Of a DNA stretch of 64,000 bases, positions 18,213 through 27,683 are shown piece after piece. Source of the DNA: Bifidobacterium sp. 7101. GTDB lineage: Bacteria; Actinomycetota; Actinomycetes; Actinomycetales; Bifidobacteriaceae. The position numbers and the translations under genes are program-made. How positions within the stretch are numbered: the first letter of the stretch is position 1; each line of letters opens with the position of its first letter. Under the pieces are notes generated by a model. The model was not told the origin of the DNA. It did no database searches and saw nothing but the letters and a program-made list of their open reading frames with translations. The stretch spans positions 310,001-374,000 of the forward strand of contig NZ_AWUN01000002.1 in assembly GCF_000499285.1 (NCBI RefSeq), in the 5' to 3' direction.

Positions 18213-20459
18213 ATGGTTCAGAAATTTGACGCACCCTCCAAGGCCTTGCTACGCAGCCAGATTGCGGAGCATATTGCCGAGACCGACGGCCAGGCACGGC
18301 ATGTATCCAGGCACTCGGATCACCCGGTCTCGCCCTTGCCTGAGGACCGCTATTTCGACCGGGAGCTGAGCTGGCTCAAATTCAACAAGCGCGTGCTTGA
18401 GCTGGCCGAAGACGAGAGCGTGCCCTTGCTGGAGCGCGCCAACTTCGCCGCAATTTTCGCCAGCAACCTTGATGAGTTCTTCATGGTTCGCGTGGCGGGT
18501 CTGAAGCGTCGCGTGGACACCGGTATTGCCGTGACGGCAGCAAGCGGAATGAGCCCTCGTCAGCAGCTGAGAGCCATCTCCGAGCAGGCGCACAAGCTTC
18601 AGGACGAGCATGCCCACTATGTCATCGACCACATCCTGCCGGACCTGGCCGCCGAAAGCATCATCCTGCTGAGCTGGACACAACTGAGCAGCCAGGAGCA
18701 GGAACGGCTCACCAACTTCTTCCGCAACCAGGTCTTCCCGGTCTTGACCCCGCTGGCCGTCGACCCGGCCCACCCCTTCCCCTACATCTCAGGCAACTCC
18801 CTGAATCTGGCGGTCCTGGTGGAGAACCCGACGTCGGGCAAGACCCACTTCGCCCGCGTCAAGATTCCCGACAATCTCTCCCGTCTGGTTCCTGTTGACG
18901 ATCTGACCGATGAGGAGGGCCGGGAGGAGCGCTACGGGTTCATCACCATGGAGAACCTGATCATCGCCCACCTGGAATACCTCTTCCCAGGCATGATCAT
19001 CAAGGAGGCCCGCTCCTTCCGCGTCACCCGCAACGAGGATATTGACGTCGAGGAGGACGACGCCGAAAACCTGCTCAACGCCATGGAAAAGGAGCTGCTG
19101 CAGCGGCGGTTCGGACCGCCCATCCGCTTGGAGATTTCCGACTCCGCTTCTCCCTTCCTCTCTCAACTGCTGGCTAGCAAGCTCCGGGTCAACCAGGAGG
19201 AGGTCTATCGGCTGCCTGCCCCCTTGGACTGCACGGTCCTGTTCGAGCTGCAGTCCATAGACCGGGCCGACCTCAAGTTTCGCCCCTTCATACCCACCAC
19301 CAACCGACAGATAGCCGAGGTGGAATCCAGCCAGGCCCAGGACATCTTTGCCGCCATCCGCGAGCACGACATCCTCCTCCACCATCCCTATGACTCCTTC
19401 TCCACCTCGGTCCAGGCCTTCCTGGAACAGGCGGCGGCCGATCCACGAGTGCTGGCCATCAAACAGACCCTCTACCGGACCTCGGGCAACTCGCCCATCA
19501 TCAATGCCCTGGTGGATGCCGCACACGCCGGCAAGCAGGTTCTGGCTCTGGTCGAGATCAAGGCCCGGTTTGATGAGGAGGCCAACATCGCCTGGGCTCG
19601 TCAGCTGGAACGGGCCGGCGTCCATGTAGTCTACGGGATCGTGGGGCTCAAGACCCACTGCAAGCTCTCCCTGGTGGTCCGTCAGGAGCAGGACGGCCTG
19701 CGTCGTTACTGCCACGTGGGCACCGGCAACTACAACCCCAAGACCGCCCGCCAGTATACCGACCTGGGTCTGCTGACCTGCGACCCGGTGGTGGGACAGG
19801 ACCTGACCCGACTCTTCAACCAATTGTCAGGTTATGCGCCGAAGTCCTCCTTCCACCGCCTGCTGGTAGCTCCGCGCACTGTCCGCTCCGGGCTGCTACA
19901 GCGGATTGCCCGCGAGGAAGAGACTGCTCTGAACGGCAAGCCTGCGTGGATACGAATCAAGGTCAACTCCCTGGTGGACGAAAAGATCATCGACGCCCTC
20001 TATCGGGCCAGCCAGGCCGGGGTCCGCATTGACATTGTGGAGCGCGGCATCTGCGCCCTGAAGCCAGGCGTGCCCGGTCTGAGCGAAAATATCCGAGTCC
20101 ATTCCATCCTGGGGCGGTTCCTGGAGCATAGCCGCATTTTCGCCTTCGCCAACTCACAGGGCCCCCAGATCGGCGAGGGCCCCCTGGCCGGGCCGGAGGT
20201 CTGGATAGGTTCTGCTGACCTGATGCACCGCAACCTGGACCGCCGCGTGGAGGCGCTGGTCCGGATTACTGCGCCCGAGCAGGTGCAGGGACTGATCGAC
20301 TATGTGGATTTGCAGATGGCTGACACCACAAGCTCCTGGCACATGCAGCCCGACGGCACCTATGTGCGTCACAGTCGAGATGATCAGGGCAGGCCTCTGG
20401 TCGACTCGCAGGAGTACCTGATCGACCGTCACTCCCGAACCCCCAGGGCCAGGCGATGA
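18213..20459 (+). CDS. ppk: Polyphosphate kinase 1
   Basis: A 748-residue enzyme that reversibly builds inorganic polyphosphate from ATP. Family landmarks: N-terminal '[21 protein letters not shown]', a head domain, '[11 protein letters not shown]' and the catalytic phospholipase-D-like histidine H482 in [11 protein letters not shown], followed by [20 protein letters not shown] start at ATG 18213 because the longer frame from 18117 would translate through the strong upstream hairpin. The neighbour mutT1 follows in the same direction 61 nt later, the same pair as Rv2984-Rv2985 in M. tuberculosis. Confidence 0.95.
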   Translation: MVQKFDAPSKALLRSQIAEHIAETDGQARHVSRHSDHPVSPLPEDRYFDRELSWLKFNKRVLELAEDESVPLLERANFAAIFASNLDEFFMVRVAGLKRRVDTGIAVTAASGMSPRQQLRAISEQAHKLQDEHAHYVIDHILPDLAAESIILLSWTQLSSQEQERLTNFFRNQVFPVLTPLAVDPAHPFPYISGNSLNLAVLVENPTSGKTHFARVKIPDNLSRLVPVDDLTDEEGREERYGFITMENLIIAHLEYLFPGMIIKEARSFRVTRNEDIDVEEDDAENLLNAMEKELLQRRFGPPIRLEISDSASPFLSQLLASKLRVNQEEVYRLPAPLDCTVLFELQSIDRADLKFRPFIPTTNRQIAEVESSQAQDIFAAIREHDILLHHPYDSFSTSVQAFLEQAAADPRVLAIKQTLYRTSGNSPIINALVDAAHAGKQVLALVEIKARFDEEANIAWARQLERAGVHVVYGIVGLKTHCKLSLVVRQEQDGLRRYCHVGTGNYNPKTARQYTDLGLLTCDPVVGQDLTRLFNQLSGYAPKSSFHRLLVAPRTVRSGLLQRIAREEETALNGKPAWIRIKVNSLVDEKIIDALYRASQAGVRIDIVERGICALKPGVPGLSENIRVHSILGRFLEHSRIFAFANSQGPQIGEGPLAGPEVWIGSADLMHRNLDRRVEALVRITAPEQVQGLIDYVDLQMADTTSSWHMQPDGTYVRHSRDDQGRPLVDSQEYLIDRHSRTPRARR

Positions 20460-20520
20460 TGATGCCCCTCCAGGCCGTCAGGTCCGCCGTCGAGGCGGAC
20501 GATCGGGATGGTACCCGACC

Positions 20521-21600
20521 ATGAGCAGGACGGTCGAGGCAGCTGGAGCCATCATCTACCGGTGGCGCACAAGCTTCCAGGGATGGATGAAATTCAGCGA
20601 TGACGGCCGAGCAGCCCCAGGAGCCAGCCCCCGATCCGACCTTGATGACCTGGAGCTCTGCCTGGTCCATCGTCCCAAGTACGACGACTGGAGTTGGCCC
20701 AAGGGCAAGCTGGAGAACCGTGAGACCCACATGCGGGCGGCCGTGCGCGAGGTCGGCGAGGAGACAGGTTGTCTCGTCCGGCTTGGCCCATACCTGGGGG
20801 ATGCCGAATATCCCCTGAACAACGAGGGTCGACGCCGGGGCGGTAAGGGCGGCAGACTCAAACATATCTGCTACTGGATGGCCACACAGACCGACCCGGA
20901 CCACGCCGCCGGTCAGAGCGCACTGCTGGGCCCCATCCACCGGCCTGATTCCAGAGAAGTCGACCAGATACGCTGGGTCGGAGCCTCCGAAGCCCGAAAA
21001 CTATTGACCCACCCCAGCGACAGAACCATACTGGACGCCTTCGTGGACCGGGTGGAGCAGGGCGGCATCCGGGCTCGTCAGCTGATCATCGTCCGTCACG
21101 GCAAGGCAGTGGCCCGTAAGGAGTGGACAGGCAAGGATGCGAATCGTCCTCTGACCCCCAAAGGCGCCGGCACCTCCTACGCCCTGGCTCGGGAACTGGC
21201 CTGCTTCGCGCCCGACCGCCTCCTGTCCTCCCCCTGGATCCGCTGTGTGCAGACATTGCGACCCTACGCTGACGAGGTAGGCCTGTCCATGGAGATGGTG
21301 GCCTGCCTGACGGAGTCCTCCTACCACCGCCGCCCCGAACAGGCCCACAACTGGCTGGACAGGCAGATGGCCGACCTGCTGACAGGCAACCAAACGACCA
21401 TGATCTGCATGCATCGCCCGGTCCTGGGAGGTATCTTTGAAAAGCTGCGCGGGTTGTGCTCCAGCGGATCGCTGTCCAAACGGCTGCCTGACGACTCCCC
21501 CTTCATGCCCACCGGCAACGCCGTCGTCCTCAGTCTGACCGGCGACCCCAATCATCCGACCATCATCGACATACAGAAGGTGACTCCCATTGTCTACTGA
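20521..21600 (+). CDS. mutT1: Nudix hydrolase fused to a histidine phosphatase (MutT1 type)
   Basis: A 359-residue two-domain protein. The N-terminal Nudix domain has a complete Nudix box, G62-x5-E68-x7-R76-E77-V-G-E80-E81-T-G83, with a short Gly/Ala insertion before it. The C-terminal domain (about residue 180 on) is a histidine-phosphatase fold opening with IIVRHGKAV and containing the later 'CMHRPVLGG' histidine. In M. tuberculosis this architecture (MutT1) hydrolyses oxidised guanine nucleotides and diadenosine polyphosphates and lies beside ppk1, as here. The substrate in this organism is inferred. It overlaps the next gene by 11 bases. Confidence 0.88.
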   Translation: MSRTVEAAGAIIYRWRTSFQGWMKFSDDGRAAPGASPRSDLDDLELCLVHRPKYDDWSWPKGKLENRETHMRAAVREVGEETGCLVRLGPYLGDAEYPLNNEGRRRGGKGGRLKHICYWMATQTDPDHAAGQSALLGPIHRPDSREVDQIRWVGASEARKLLTHPSDRTILDAFVDRVEQGGIRARQLIIVRHGKAVARKEWTGKDANRPLTPKGAGTSYALARELACFAPDRLLSSPWIRCVQTLRPYADEVGLSMEMVACLTESSYHRRPEQAHNWLDRQMADLLTGNQTTMICMHRPVLGGIFEKLRGLCSSGSLSKRLPDDSPFMPTGNAVVLSLTGDPNHPTIIDIQKVTPIVY

Positions 21601-22309
21601 CAGCAACTCCAGAATCGGCTCATCCTCAATCCGCTCCTCCCGCACGGGATTCGTGGCTTCCGGCACCGGTGCATCCCGACCCTCACGCCCTGGCCAGCTG
21701 GACCCGGCCATCGCCGACCAGCTCTCCGGAGGAATGGATCCGCAGCAGATCAGCGAGATGAGCCATGTATCAGCAGCCTCCCTGCTGGACCGGGTCCACC
21801 ACAGCACCGACCCCGCCATCGTCAAACGGGTGCTGACCCTGGTAGACCGTGAGGGCGTGGATATAGTGGCCGAGCTCTGGAGCGACAGTGATCCCGACTC
21901 TCTGCCAGGCATCCTTTGGCGGCTCTACATGCTTCGCAGCTGGATGCGTAAGGACGCTGATGGAATCAGTCGTCTATGGCGGCTGGGCGAGCCCACCGAC
22001 ACTGCTGCATCAGCCATCGCCGGCGTCGATCAGGCCCCGGAGGCCGACGACATCATCCGAACCGCCGACTCCATCCTCTCCGGAGCTTTCACCGGAGACT
22101 TCGCCATAGCTCTGGAACGGGCCGGAGCATTCTGCGATGTTATCGCCCGCGGCATCAAGACCACCATCCGGGACGCCCAGAGCCGTCAGCTGGACGGCCA
22201 GGAGGCCAAGGAGGTCGACGCGGCACAGCGCACCGTCAACTCCCTCAACCAGACGGCCCGTGACTTCATGCGGGGCGCATCGCTCTGGCGGCGGGGACGG
22301 CTGGAGTAG
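21590..22309 (+). CDS. Conserved hypothetical protein coupled to mutT1
   Basis: A 239-residue protein of unknown function. It starts with TTG at 21590, inside the end of mutT1, with GAAGGTG 8 nt upstream. The first about 40 residues are Ser/Gly/Arg-rich and probably disordered; the rest looks helical and acidic, with 'ELWSDSDPDSLPGILWRLYMLRSWM' and a C-terminal segment 'RTVNSLNQTARDFMRGASLWRRG'. No signal peptide or membrane segment is visible. Translational coupling to mutT1 suggests a linked job, but none can be named. Confidence 0.75.
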   Translation: MSTDSNSRIGSSSIRSSRTGFVASGTGASRPSRPGQLDPAIADQLSGGMDPQQISEMSHVSAASLLDRVHHSTDPAIVKRVLTLVDREGVDIVAELWSDSDPDSLPGILWRLYMLRSWMRKDADGISRLWRLGEPTDTAASAIAGVDQAPEADDIIRTADSILSGAFTGDFAIALERAGAFCDVIARGIKTTIRDAQSRQLDGQEAKEVDAAQRTVNSLNQTARDFMRGASLWRRGRLE

Positions 22310-22376
22310 AATCCGCCACCCTTTCATGCCGGAAGCGTAAGCGCGCCGTGAGCACAGATCAGACCCCGACATGCCC

Positions 22377-22382
22377 TACAAT
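22377..22382 (+). promoter_or_regulatory. -10 element for the structured RNA before upp
   Basis: TACAAT, 7 nt before the first base of the long helix that begins at about 22390. The -35 region is not consensus. Confidence 0.45.
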
Positions 22383-22388
22383 GGGGAC

Positions 22389-22485
22389 TGCGTCGGACCA
22401 TGGCTAAGCCCCGGGCTCCGTTTGTTGCCGCTGCGAGCGGCGTTTGCGCCGACAGGCGCTTGCATGGTTCGGCGTTTTCATTTTC
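22389..22485 (+). ncRNA. Candidate four-way-junction RNA with terminator, upstream of upp
   Basis: A 12-bp closing helix (22391-22402 with 22463-22474, all Watson-Crick or G-U) encloses three hairpins: 22407-22410/22414-22417, the 6-bp stem 22427-22432/22436-22441 with a GCG loop, and the 5-bp stem 22446-22450/22455-22459 with a GACA loop. The outer helix is followed at once by TTTTCATTTTC, so the whole element doubles as an intrinsic terminator. A TACAAT box lies 7 nt before the start. It is neither a tRNA nor a recognised riboswitch. It could be a small RNA or a termination switch for upp. Confidence 0.55.
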
Positions 22486-22557
22486 ATTCCCAAATCAAAG
22501 GCAGCATGGCTTGCCGGTCGCTACCAGAAGCCGACCCGCTGAGCTACGCTGAGAGGT

Positions 22558-23196
22558 ATGGAACTTCACGTACTGGAACACCCGCTGATCGAGCACAAGC
22601 TGACCGTATTGCGGGACAAAAACACCCCTTCCAACACCTTCCGCGAGCTGATCAGCGAACTGGTCATGCTTGAGGCCTACGAGGCCACACGCAATCTGGA
22701 CATCGAGGACCACCCCATCGAGACCCCGGTCGCTCCCATGGTGGGCAAGAAGCTCTGCTCCCCGCGCCCCATGGTGGTTCCCATCCTGCGCGCCGGACTG
22801 GGCATGCTTGACGGCATGACCCGGCTGCTGCCCACCGCTGAGGTCGGATTCCTCGGTCTCAAGCGCGACGAGAACACCCTGGACATCATCACCTACGCCA
22901 ACCGCCTGCCGGAGGACCTCTCCGGCCGTCAGTGCTTCCTGCTGGATCCCATGCTGGCCACCGGCGGCACCCTGATCGCCGCCACCAAATATCTGGCCGA
23001 GCGCGGCGCCAAGGACGTGACCTCCATCAACATTCTGGCCGCTCCCGAGGGCCTGAACCGCCTCAAGGAAGAAATGGACCCCTCCATCAACCTCAAGGTC
23101 GTGGTCTGCGCAGTCGATCAGAAACTGAACGAGCACGCCTACATCGTTCCCGGCCTGGGCGATGCCGGCGACCGTCTTTACGGCGTCATCGACTGA
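22558..23196 (+). CDS. upp: Uracil phosphoribosyltransferase
   Basis: A 212-residue pyrimidine salvage enzyme making UMP from uracil and PRPP. The PRPP-binding loop DPMLATGGT is at residues 130-138 and the uracil-binding '[12 protein letters not shown]' lies near the C-terminus. Length is standard. The start ATG 22558 has GAGAGG only one base upstream, an unusually tight spacing, but homology demands this N-terminus. A hairpin terminator follows at 23237-23270. It stands alone downstream of the structured RNA. Confidence 0.96.
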   Translation: MELHVLEHPLIEHKLTVLRDKNTPSNTFRELISELVMLEAYEATRNLDIEDHPIETPVAPMVGKKLCSPRPMVVPILRAGLGMLDGMTRLLPTAEVGFLGLKRDENTLDIITYANRLPEDLSGRQCFLLDPMLATGGTLIAATKYLAERGAKDVTSINILAAPEGLNRLKEEMDPSINLKVVVCAVDQKLNEHAYIVPGLGDAGDRLYGVID

Positions 23197-23236
23197 ACCA
23201 ATAAATTGACTGGGGCGCAAACCCCAAATCTGCCGA

Positions 23237-23270
23237 GGATCCGAACCATGCACAGTTCGGGTCCTTTTTT
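23237..23270 (+). terminator. Intrinsic terminator of upp
   Basis: A 10-bp stem (23237-23246 with 23255-23264, one G-U pair), 8-nt loop, then six T. A textbook rho-independent terminator 40 nt after the upp stop. Confidence 0.92.
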
Positions 23271-23322
23271 CAATCGCCTTCTATGGAAACCCCTGCTGAT
23301 GGCGCTTGGCAGGGTGGCCATT

Positions 23323-23333
23323 CCCCCCCCCCC
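23323..23333 (+). repeat. Run of 11 cytosines upstream of the FtsX-type gene
   Basis: An uninterrupted C11 tract about 130 nt before the start codon at 23465. It is bracketed by a 9-bp inverted repeat (23302-23310 with 23337-23345), and an adjacent 8-bp repeat (23311-23318 with 23359-23366) competes with it. Such tracts can slip during replication. Confidence 0.7.
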
Positions 23334-23464
23334 TCCGCCAAGCGCACAATCGCTGATAGCCACCCTGGTTCTCCCCTGGTCTGACCCTGAAAACACCCTG
23401 AGTGGGCCTTCGCCCGGTGTTGCAATAGGAACAGCAGCATTCAAGGGTGAGAAAGGAGCACACC

Positions 23465-25540
23465 ATGGAGGGCAAGTCCCTTTCCCTAGGTAGATCAATC
23501 ACAGGAACCGGTGCCTCAGGACCGATGGGTGGGGGCGGCTCGCAAACCGCAGGTCGGACCAGGGTACGCACTCCTGGCCTGGCCTCCCTGGTGCGATCCT
23601 TTCTGCATGAGCATCGGTCCTCCTACACGGTCATGGTCCTGGCGGTCATGGCCGCTTCGGTCCTTACCAGCGCCTGGGTCCAGGTAGCCATTGCCGCTCG
23701 GAAGGGCGACGGAATGCCGGATACACGCGCAATGAATTCCTACGATCGCGCTATGACCCTGTCCTTACAAGACGGCGCTTCACAAATATCCATAGGGTAC
23801 GCCTGCATATGCGGGTTCGTCTCCATCTTCCTCGTCATCACTTCCGTGGGGTTCCTGATCGAGCGCCGCCGTCGCGAGTACGCCATGATGCGGCTCTCAG
23901 GCGCCTCTCCCAGGACCGTGAGATTCATCTCCCTACTGGAGTTCATGATTCCGGTAGGCTTGGCCGCCCTCCTGGGCAGTTTGGCGGGATGCCTGTTGGT
24001 GCCAGCATTCGCCAAGTCCCTGATCAACTCAGGCCTCGAAGCGCTGGAAATGAGCGCGCATCCACACCCCATGGGAATTATCTTCGCTTTCGCAGGGATA
24101 CTCCTGGCAGGTCTTTTAGGAACCTGGTTCGCCGCCAGGAGGATTACCTCAATCTCTCCCATCGAGGCCCTGCAGGACTCGGGAAATCGGTCAGGGACCA
24201 AGTCAATCGGCCCTCTTCGCCTGATAATCGCGCTGGCTGGCCTGGCTGGAGGACTGGCCATGGTCTATCACCGCTTCAATGGCATGGATATTGAAATCCA
24301 GATTCTGGCCTCGACCGGCTGTCTGCTCGTCATCATCGGCGCCCTGGCCCCTGTCCTGGTTCCGGCCTGCGCCAACCTGATCGGCATCCCCTTCCAACTG
24401 GCCTTCCGAGGCGCCGGTCTCCTGGCGCGGCAAAGGGCGCGGAAGGAGAACCGGAGCTCCACCGCCGTAGCAGTGCCAATCATACTGATGCTGGTCATCG
24501 TAACCGGATTTATAGCCCTGGGACGGTCCAGCTGGGCGCAAGAAGCCATAAGCCGGTATAAGCCGGTCGCTGCCGAAACCATAATCAACGCAGAGAGCAA
24601 CGATCCAAGAGACCTGGATCGCCAGCTTCGGTCCATTGCTGACATTGAATCCGCAGTCACCTATAGCGAGGGATCCTGGAAAACTGCCGACAAGGAAGAT
24701 AATGGCGGCAATGACGAACCTTCCGTAATGGCTATGCACGTCAACAAAACAGGCAAGAACGTCAATACAATTAGCCCAATCTTCATCAAGGGCTCCGCTG
24801 CTGACCTGGGGCCGGGCAAGATCGCCGTTATTGCAAGTGGCCGCACCCAGGAGAAAAACCCTATTGGTCGCAAGCTGACCCTGATCGACAGGTACGACAA
24901 AGACCATACGCTGACCATCACCGCCGTAGTCGATATGACCCCGACAGGGCAGACGGGCGAATACCTGATGACGGATGCAGACCTGTCGCAACTGGCGCCC
25001 GACAACAGTGGATCGACCACCCTGGCCAGGACCGCCCCAGGAGTTCGGACAGGCAATCTGATCAGTCAACTCAATGCTTCATGGGACAGGAAGGGCATCA
25101 AGGCCTGCACCAAGAAGGAGTACATTCGTTCCAACATCCAAAGGTCACAGAAAGTGCAACGGGCCATACCCGAGATAGCGAACGGGGCCATCGTCCTGAC
25201 GGCCATATTCCTGATCCAGGCATGTGCTATCGCAGTCAATGAGCGTCGCCAGGAGAATCGGAGAATGCGGGCTGCCGGTGTTTCACGTGGAACATTAGTC
25301 TGCTCCTCGATTTGGGAGTCAGTAATCGATGCCCTTTCGGCCATCCTTCTTTCAGCCCTGGCCATGGCGGGGGTGCTTGCCGTCATCTTCCACCAGCTGT
25401 CCGGCCAGATAGACATGAGCGTTGTGCCTCTCCCCTACGGCTACTTCCTGACCATGGCACTCTGGGCGATAGGCCTGGCCGCTGCAGCCTCCGGGCTGTA
25501 TGGCTGGTTCAGCTCTCGGGCAGATACGACTCGAAGATGA
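23465..25540 (+). CDS. FtsX/MacB-type ABC permease without adjacent ATPase
   Basis: A 691-residue membrane protein with one N-terminal helix (about residues 53-75), then several helices with 'SIGYACICGFVSIFLVITSVGFLIERRRREYAMMRLSGA'-type FtsX features, a middle helix bundle, a large outer domain (about 370-550) and final helices. This two-FtsX-domain layout matches BceB/MacB-like permeases that pump or sense peptides and lipids. The ATG at 23465 has AAAGGAG 7 nt upstream and is preferred over a GTG 18 nt earlier. No ATP-binding gene lies nearby, so the partner must be encoded elsewhere. The gene ends inside the convergent GDPD gene (32-nt overlap). Confidence 0.82.
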   Translation: MEGKSLSLGRSITGTGASGPMGGGGSQTAGRTRVRTPGLASLVRSFLHEHRSSYTVMVLAVMAASVLTSAWVQVAIAARKGDGMPDTRAMNSYDRAMTLSLQDGASQISIGYACICGFVSIFLVITSVGFLIERRRREYAMMRLSGASPRTVRFISLLEFMIPVGLAALLGSLAGCLLVPAFAKSLINSGLEALEMSAHPHPMGIIFAFAGILLAGLLGTWFAARRITSISPIEALQDSGNRSGTKSIGPLRLIIALAGLAGGLAMVYHRFNGMDIEIQILASTGCLLVIIGALAPVLVPACANLIGIPFQLAFRGAGLLARQRARKENRSSTAVAVPIILMLVIVTGFIALGRSSWAQEAISRYKPVAAETIINAESNDPRDLDRQLRSIADIESAVTYSEGSWKTADKEDNGGNDEPSVMAMHVNKTGKNVNTISPIFIKGSAADLGPGKIAVIASGRTQEKNPIGRKLTLIDRYDKDHTLTITAVVDMTPTGQTGEYLMTDADLSQLAPDNSGSTTLARTAPGVRTGNLISQLNASWDRKGIKACTKKEYIRSNIQRSQKVQRAIPEIANGAIVLTAIFLIQACAIAVNERRQENRRMRAAGVSRGTLVCSSIWESVIDALSAILLSALAMAGVLAVIFHQLSGQIDMSVVPLPYGYFLTMALWAIGLAAAASGLYGWFSSRADTTRR

Positions 25541-26594
25541 TCCCGTCGAAGTCCGGGCTGGCCGCCTTTTCCGCATGCTCGGAACGAACCGTCCAGGCGA
25601 TGGGCGTTCCACCTAGGAACCGATAGAGACGCATGGGCAACGAATGCCCGCTGTGCCACTCGCAGGCCACGAAGTCCGGCCGCCCCAGCCAATTGAAGAG
25701 AAGGGACCCGGCCATCCAGCGCACAGCCGCGGAGCAGGTGTCCACCCGGCCATGGTAAGGGGCGACCAGTTGCCCCCTGGTGACGCCTGGGTGATGAACC
25801 CGATACCAGGCAAGGGCCAGGACATTGAATGATTCAATCACATAGGGGCCCTGGTACCTGGACAGGAGGGCATCGGTCCGACGCATAAGCTCCCGATCCA
25901 AGCCTCGATCCATCTTGATCTCGACGACCAGGGGCACCCGGCCATCCACCAGAGCGAGCACCTCGGACAGAAGAGGCACATGCTGCAATTCAGGATCGTC
26001 GAGACTCTCGTCCTCTCCCTCCGTTTCGGGACCGCCATCGTGGTCGGCAGAACCCGGAATCTCTTCCACGGACTCAAAAGCCTGGGCTGGGCTTGGGCAC
26101 AGGGGAATCCTCCGCAGCTGATCGTAGGTCAGGTCCGCAACTGCTCGATTGACACCAGCCACCCGCCGCAGATCTCCATCGTGGATGACCACCACCTGGC
26201 CATCACGGCTGAGATGGACATCCAACTCAATCCCGTAGCCGGCCCTGCAGGCCGCTTCGAAGGCAGCCAGCGAATTTTCGGGCGCCACCACCCGATGGGG
26301 GTTGGCCGGAGCCGAGGCGTGCCTACCTAGGGGTTTAACAGACGCAACCTTCAGGCAATCATGAATACGGTGCAAGTAGGCGGTCTGTTCAGCGTCGGGA
26401 TTGGTCGTCTCCATCCCCGAGCCAGCATCGTGCAGACCCCTATGAGCATATGGATGCAGCGACAGTCCAGCAGGCTTTCTTCGGCCCGCAACCACCGAAA
26501 GGCCAGGAGCCAGGGCCCAGCACCAGGCTCCAAAAACCCCGAATCCCAGACCCAGTGCGACCTTGCCGGCCAATCGTGCTTTGGACCCCATCAT
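25509..26594 (-). CDS. Glycerophosphodiester phosphodiesterase
   Basis: A 361-residue enzyme expected to release glycerol-3-phosphate from glycerophosphodiesters. An N-terminal hydrophobic segment (about residues 9-36) suggests a membrane-anchored or exported protein. The GDPD core is intact: HRG at H51, PEN with E106, 'ELDV' with E123 and D125, and H138 in VIHDGDL. An unusual acidic insertion (Glu/Asp-rich, about residues 172-205) separates the core halves. The gene lies convergent to the FtsX gene, overlapping its end. Assignment of the family is firm; the substrate is inferred. Confidence 0.9.
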   Translation of the reverse strand: MMGSKARLAGKVALGLGFGVFGAWCWALAPGLSVVAGRRKPAGLSLHPYAHRGLHDAGSGMETTNPDAEQTAYLHRIHDCLKVASVKPLGRHASAPANPHRVVAPENSLAAFEAACRAGYGIELDVHLSRDGQVVVIHDGDLRRVAGVNRAVADLTYDQLRRIPLCPSPAQAFESVEEIPGSADHDGGPETEGEDESLDDPELQHVPLLSEVLALVDGRVPLVVEIKMDRGLDRELMRRTDALLSRYQGPYVIESFNVLALAWYRVHHPGVTRGQLVAPYHGRVDTCSAAVRWMAGSLLFNWLGRPDFVACEWHSGHSLPMRLYRFLGGTPIAWTVRSEHAEKAASPDFDGIIFESYLPES

Positions 26595-26772
26595 CGCCTC
26601 CAGCCATCAGCTACTTCACTACCCACGCTAGCATCGCAGGAGGCCGGACGCGCTTTGCCGGCTTGACTTCAAGCTGCTTCAAGGCCTTATCCTTGAACAA
26701 GCAGATTAGAGAGGCATGCCCCGCCTTTAACCAACTCCGTCAAGCAATCTGCCAAGAAAGAAGCACAATACC

Positions 26773-27633
26773 ATGCAGAACGATTCATCCACTGCCGTCC
26801 CGTCCGTCAAGCTCAACAACGGCGTCCTCATGCCCATGGAGGGCTTCGGCGTCTACCAGATCGCCGACCTGGACGAGTGCCGCCGCTCGGTTCTGGATGC
26901 TCTGGAAACCGGGTACCGGGCCATCGACACGGCCCAGGCCTATGGAAACGAGCAGGCCGTCGGAGATGCCCTGGCCCAGAGCGGCCTCGACCGCGACCAG
27001 GTCTTCCTGACCACCAAGGTCTGGATCACCAACTACGGGTACGACAAGACCAAGGCCTCGATCGAGGAGTCCTTGAAGAAGCTGGGGACTGACCACCTGG
27101 ACCTGGTCCTCCTTCACCAGCCCTTCAACGACTACTACGCAGCCTGGCACGCCCTTGAGGATCTCTATGACCAGGGTGTTCTGCGGGCCATCGGAGTCTC
27201 GAACTTCTACGCCGACCGCTATGTGGACCTGGTCAAGTTCAACAGAATCGTCCCGGCCGTCAACCAGCTGGAGACCCACGTCTTCCACCAACGCCCCCAG
27301 GAACGCACCTACATGGACAAGTACGGCACCCGGATCGAGTCCTGGGGACCCTTCGCCGAGGGACGCCAGGGTATGTTCACCAATCCGACCCTGACCGAAA
27401 TCGGGCAAGCGCACGGCCGGACCGCAGCCCAGGTGGCCCTGCGCTTCCTGGTTCAGGACGGGGTCATCATCATCCCCAAGACCACCCACCGCGAGCGCAT
27501 GCGCGAGAACCTCGACATCTGGGACTTCCAGCTAACCGACCAGGAGATGGACCGGCTGCGTGCCATGGACACCGGCAAATCCGCCTTCATGAACCACGAA
27601 TCCCCTGAAACCGTGGAGGACTTCGCCGGCTGA
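26773..27633 (+). CDS. Aldo/keto reductase
   Basis: A 286-residue NADPH-dependent reductase of the 2,5-diketo-gluconate reductase type. The four catalytic residues are in place: D52, Y57, K82 and H115. 'GVSNFYADRYVDLV' and the C-terminal cofactor segment 'IIIPKTTHRERMREN' are typical. Start ATG 26773 is preceded by an AAGAAAGAAG purine stretch. It stands alone between GDPD and UbiB, both on the other strand. The natural carbonyl substrate cannot be told. Confidence 0.92.
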   Translation: MQNDSSTAVPSVKLNNGVLMPMEGFGVYQIADLDECRRSVLDALETGYRAIDTAQAYGNEQAVGDALAQSGLDRDQVFLTTKVWITNYGYDKTKASIEESLKKLGTDHLDLVLLHQPFNDYYAAWHALEDLYDQGVLRAIGVSNFYADRYVDLVKFNRIVPAVNQLETHVFHQRPQERTYMDKYGTRIESWGPFAEGRQGMFTNPTLTEIGQAHGRTAAQVALRFLVQDGVIIIPKTTHRERMRENLDIWDFQLTDQEMDRLRAMDTGKSAFMNHESPETVEDFAG

Positions 27634-27683
27634 TTCAGCATCAGACAGTATCTATATCCATATAGGATGAACGGGCTCTCAGC

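Noticed and set aside
22389-22485. A tRNA or SRP RNA gene
   Set aside because: The helices do not give a tRNA cloverleaf (wrong arm lengths, no T-loop with proper spacing) and the SRP apical loop sequence is missing.
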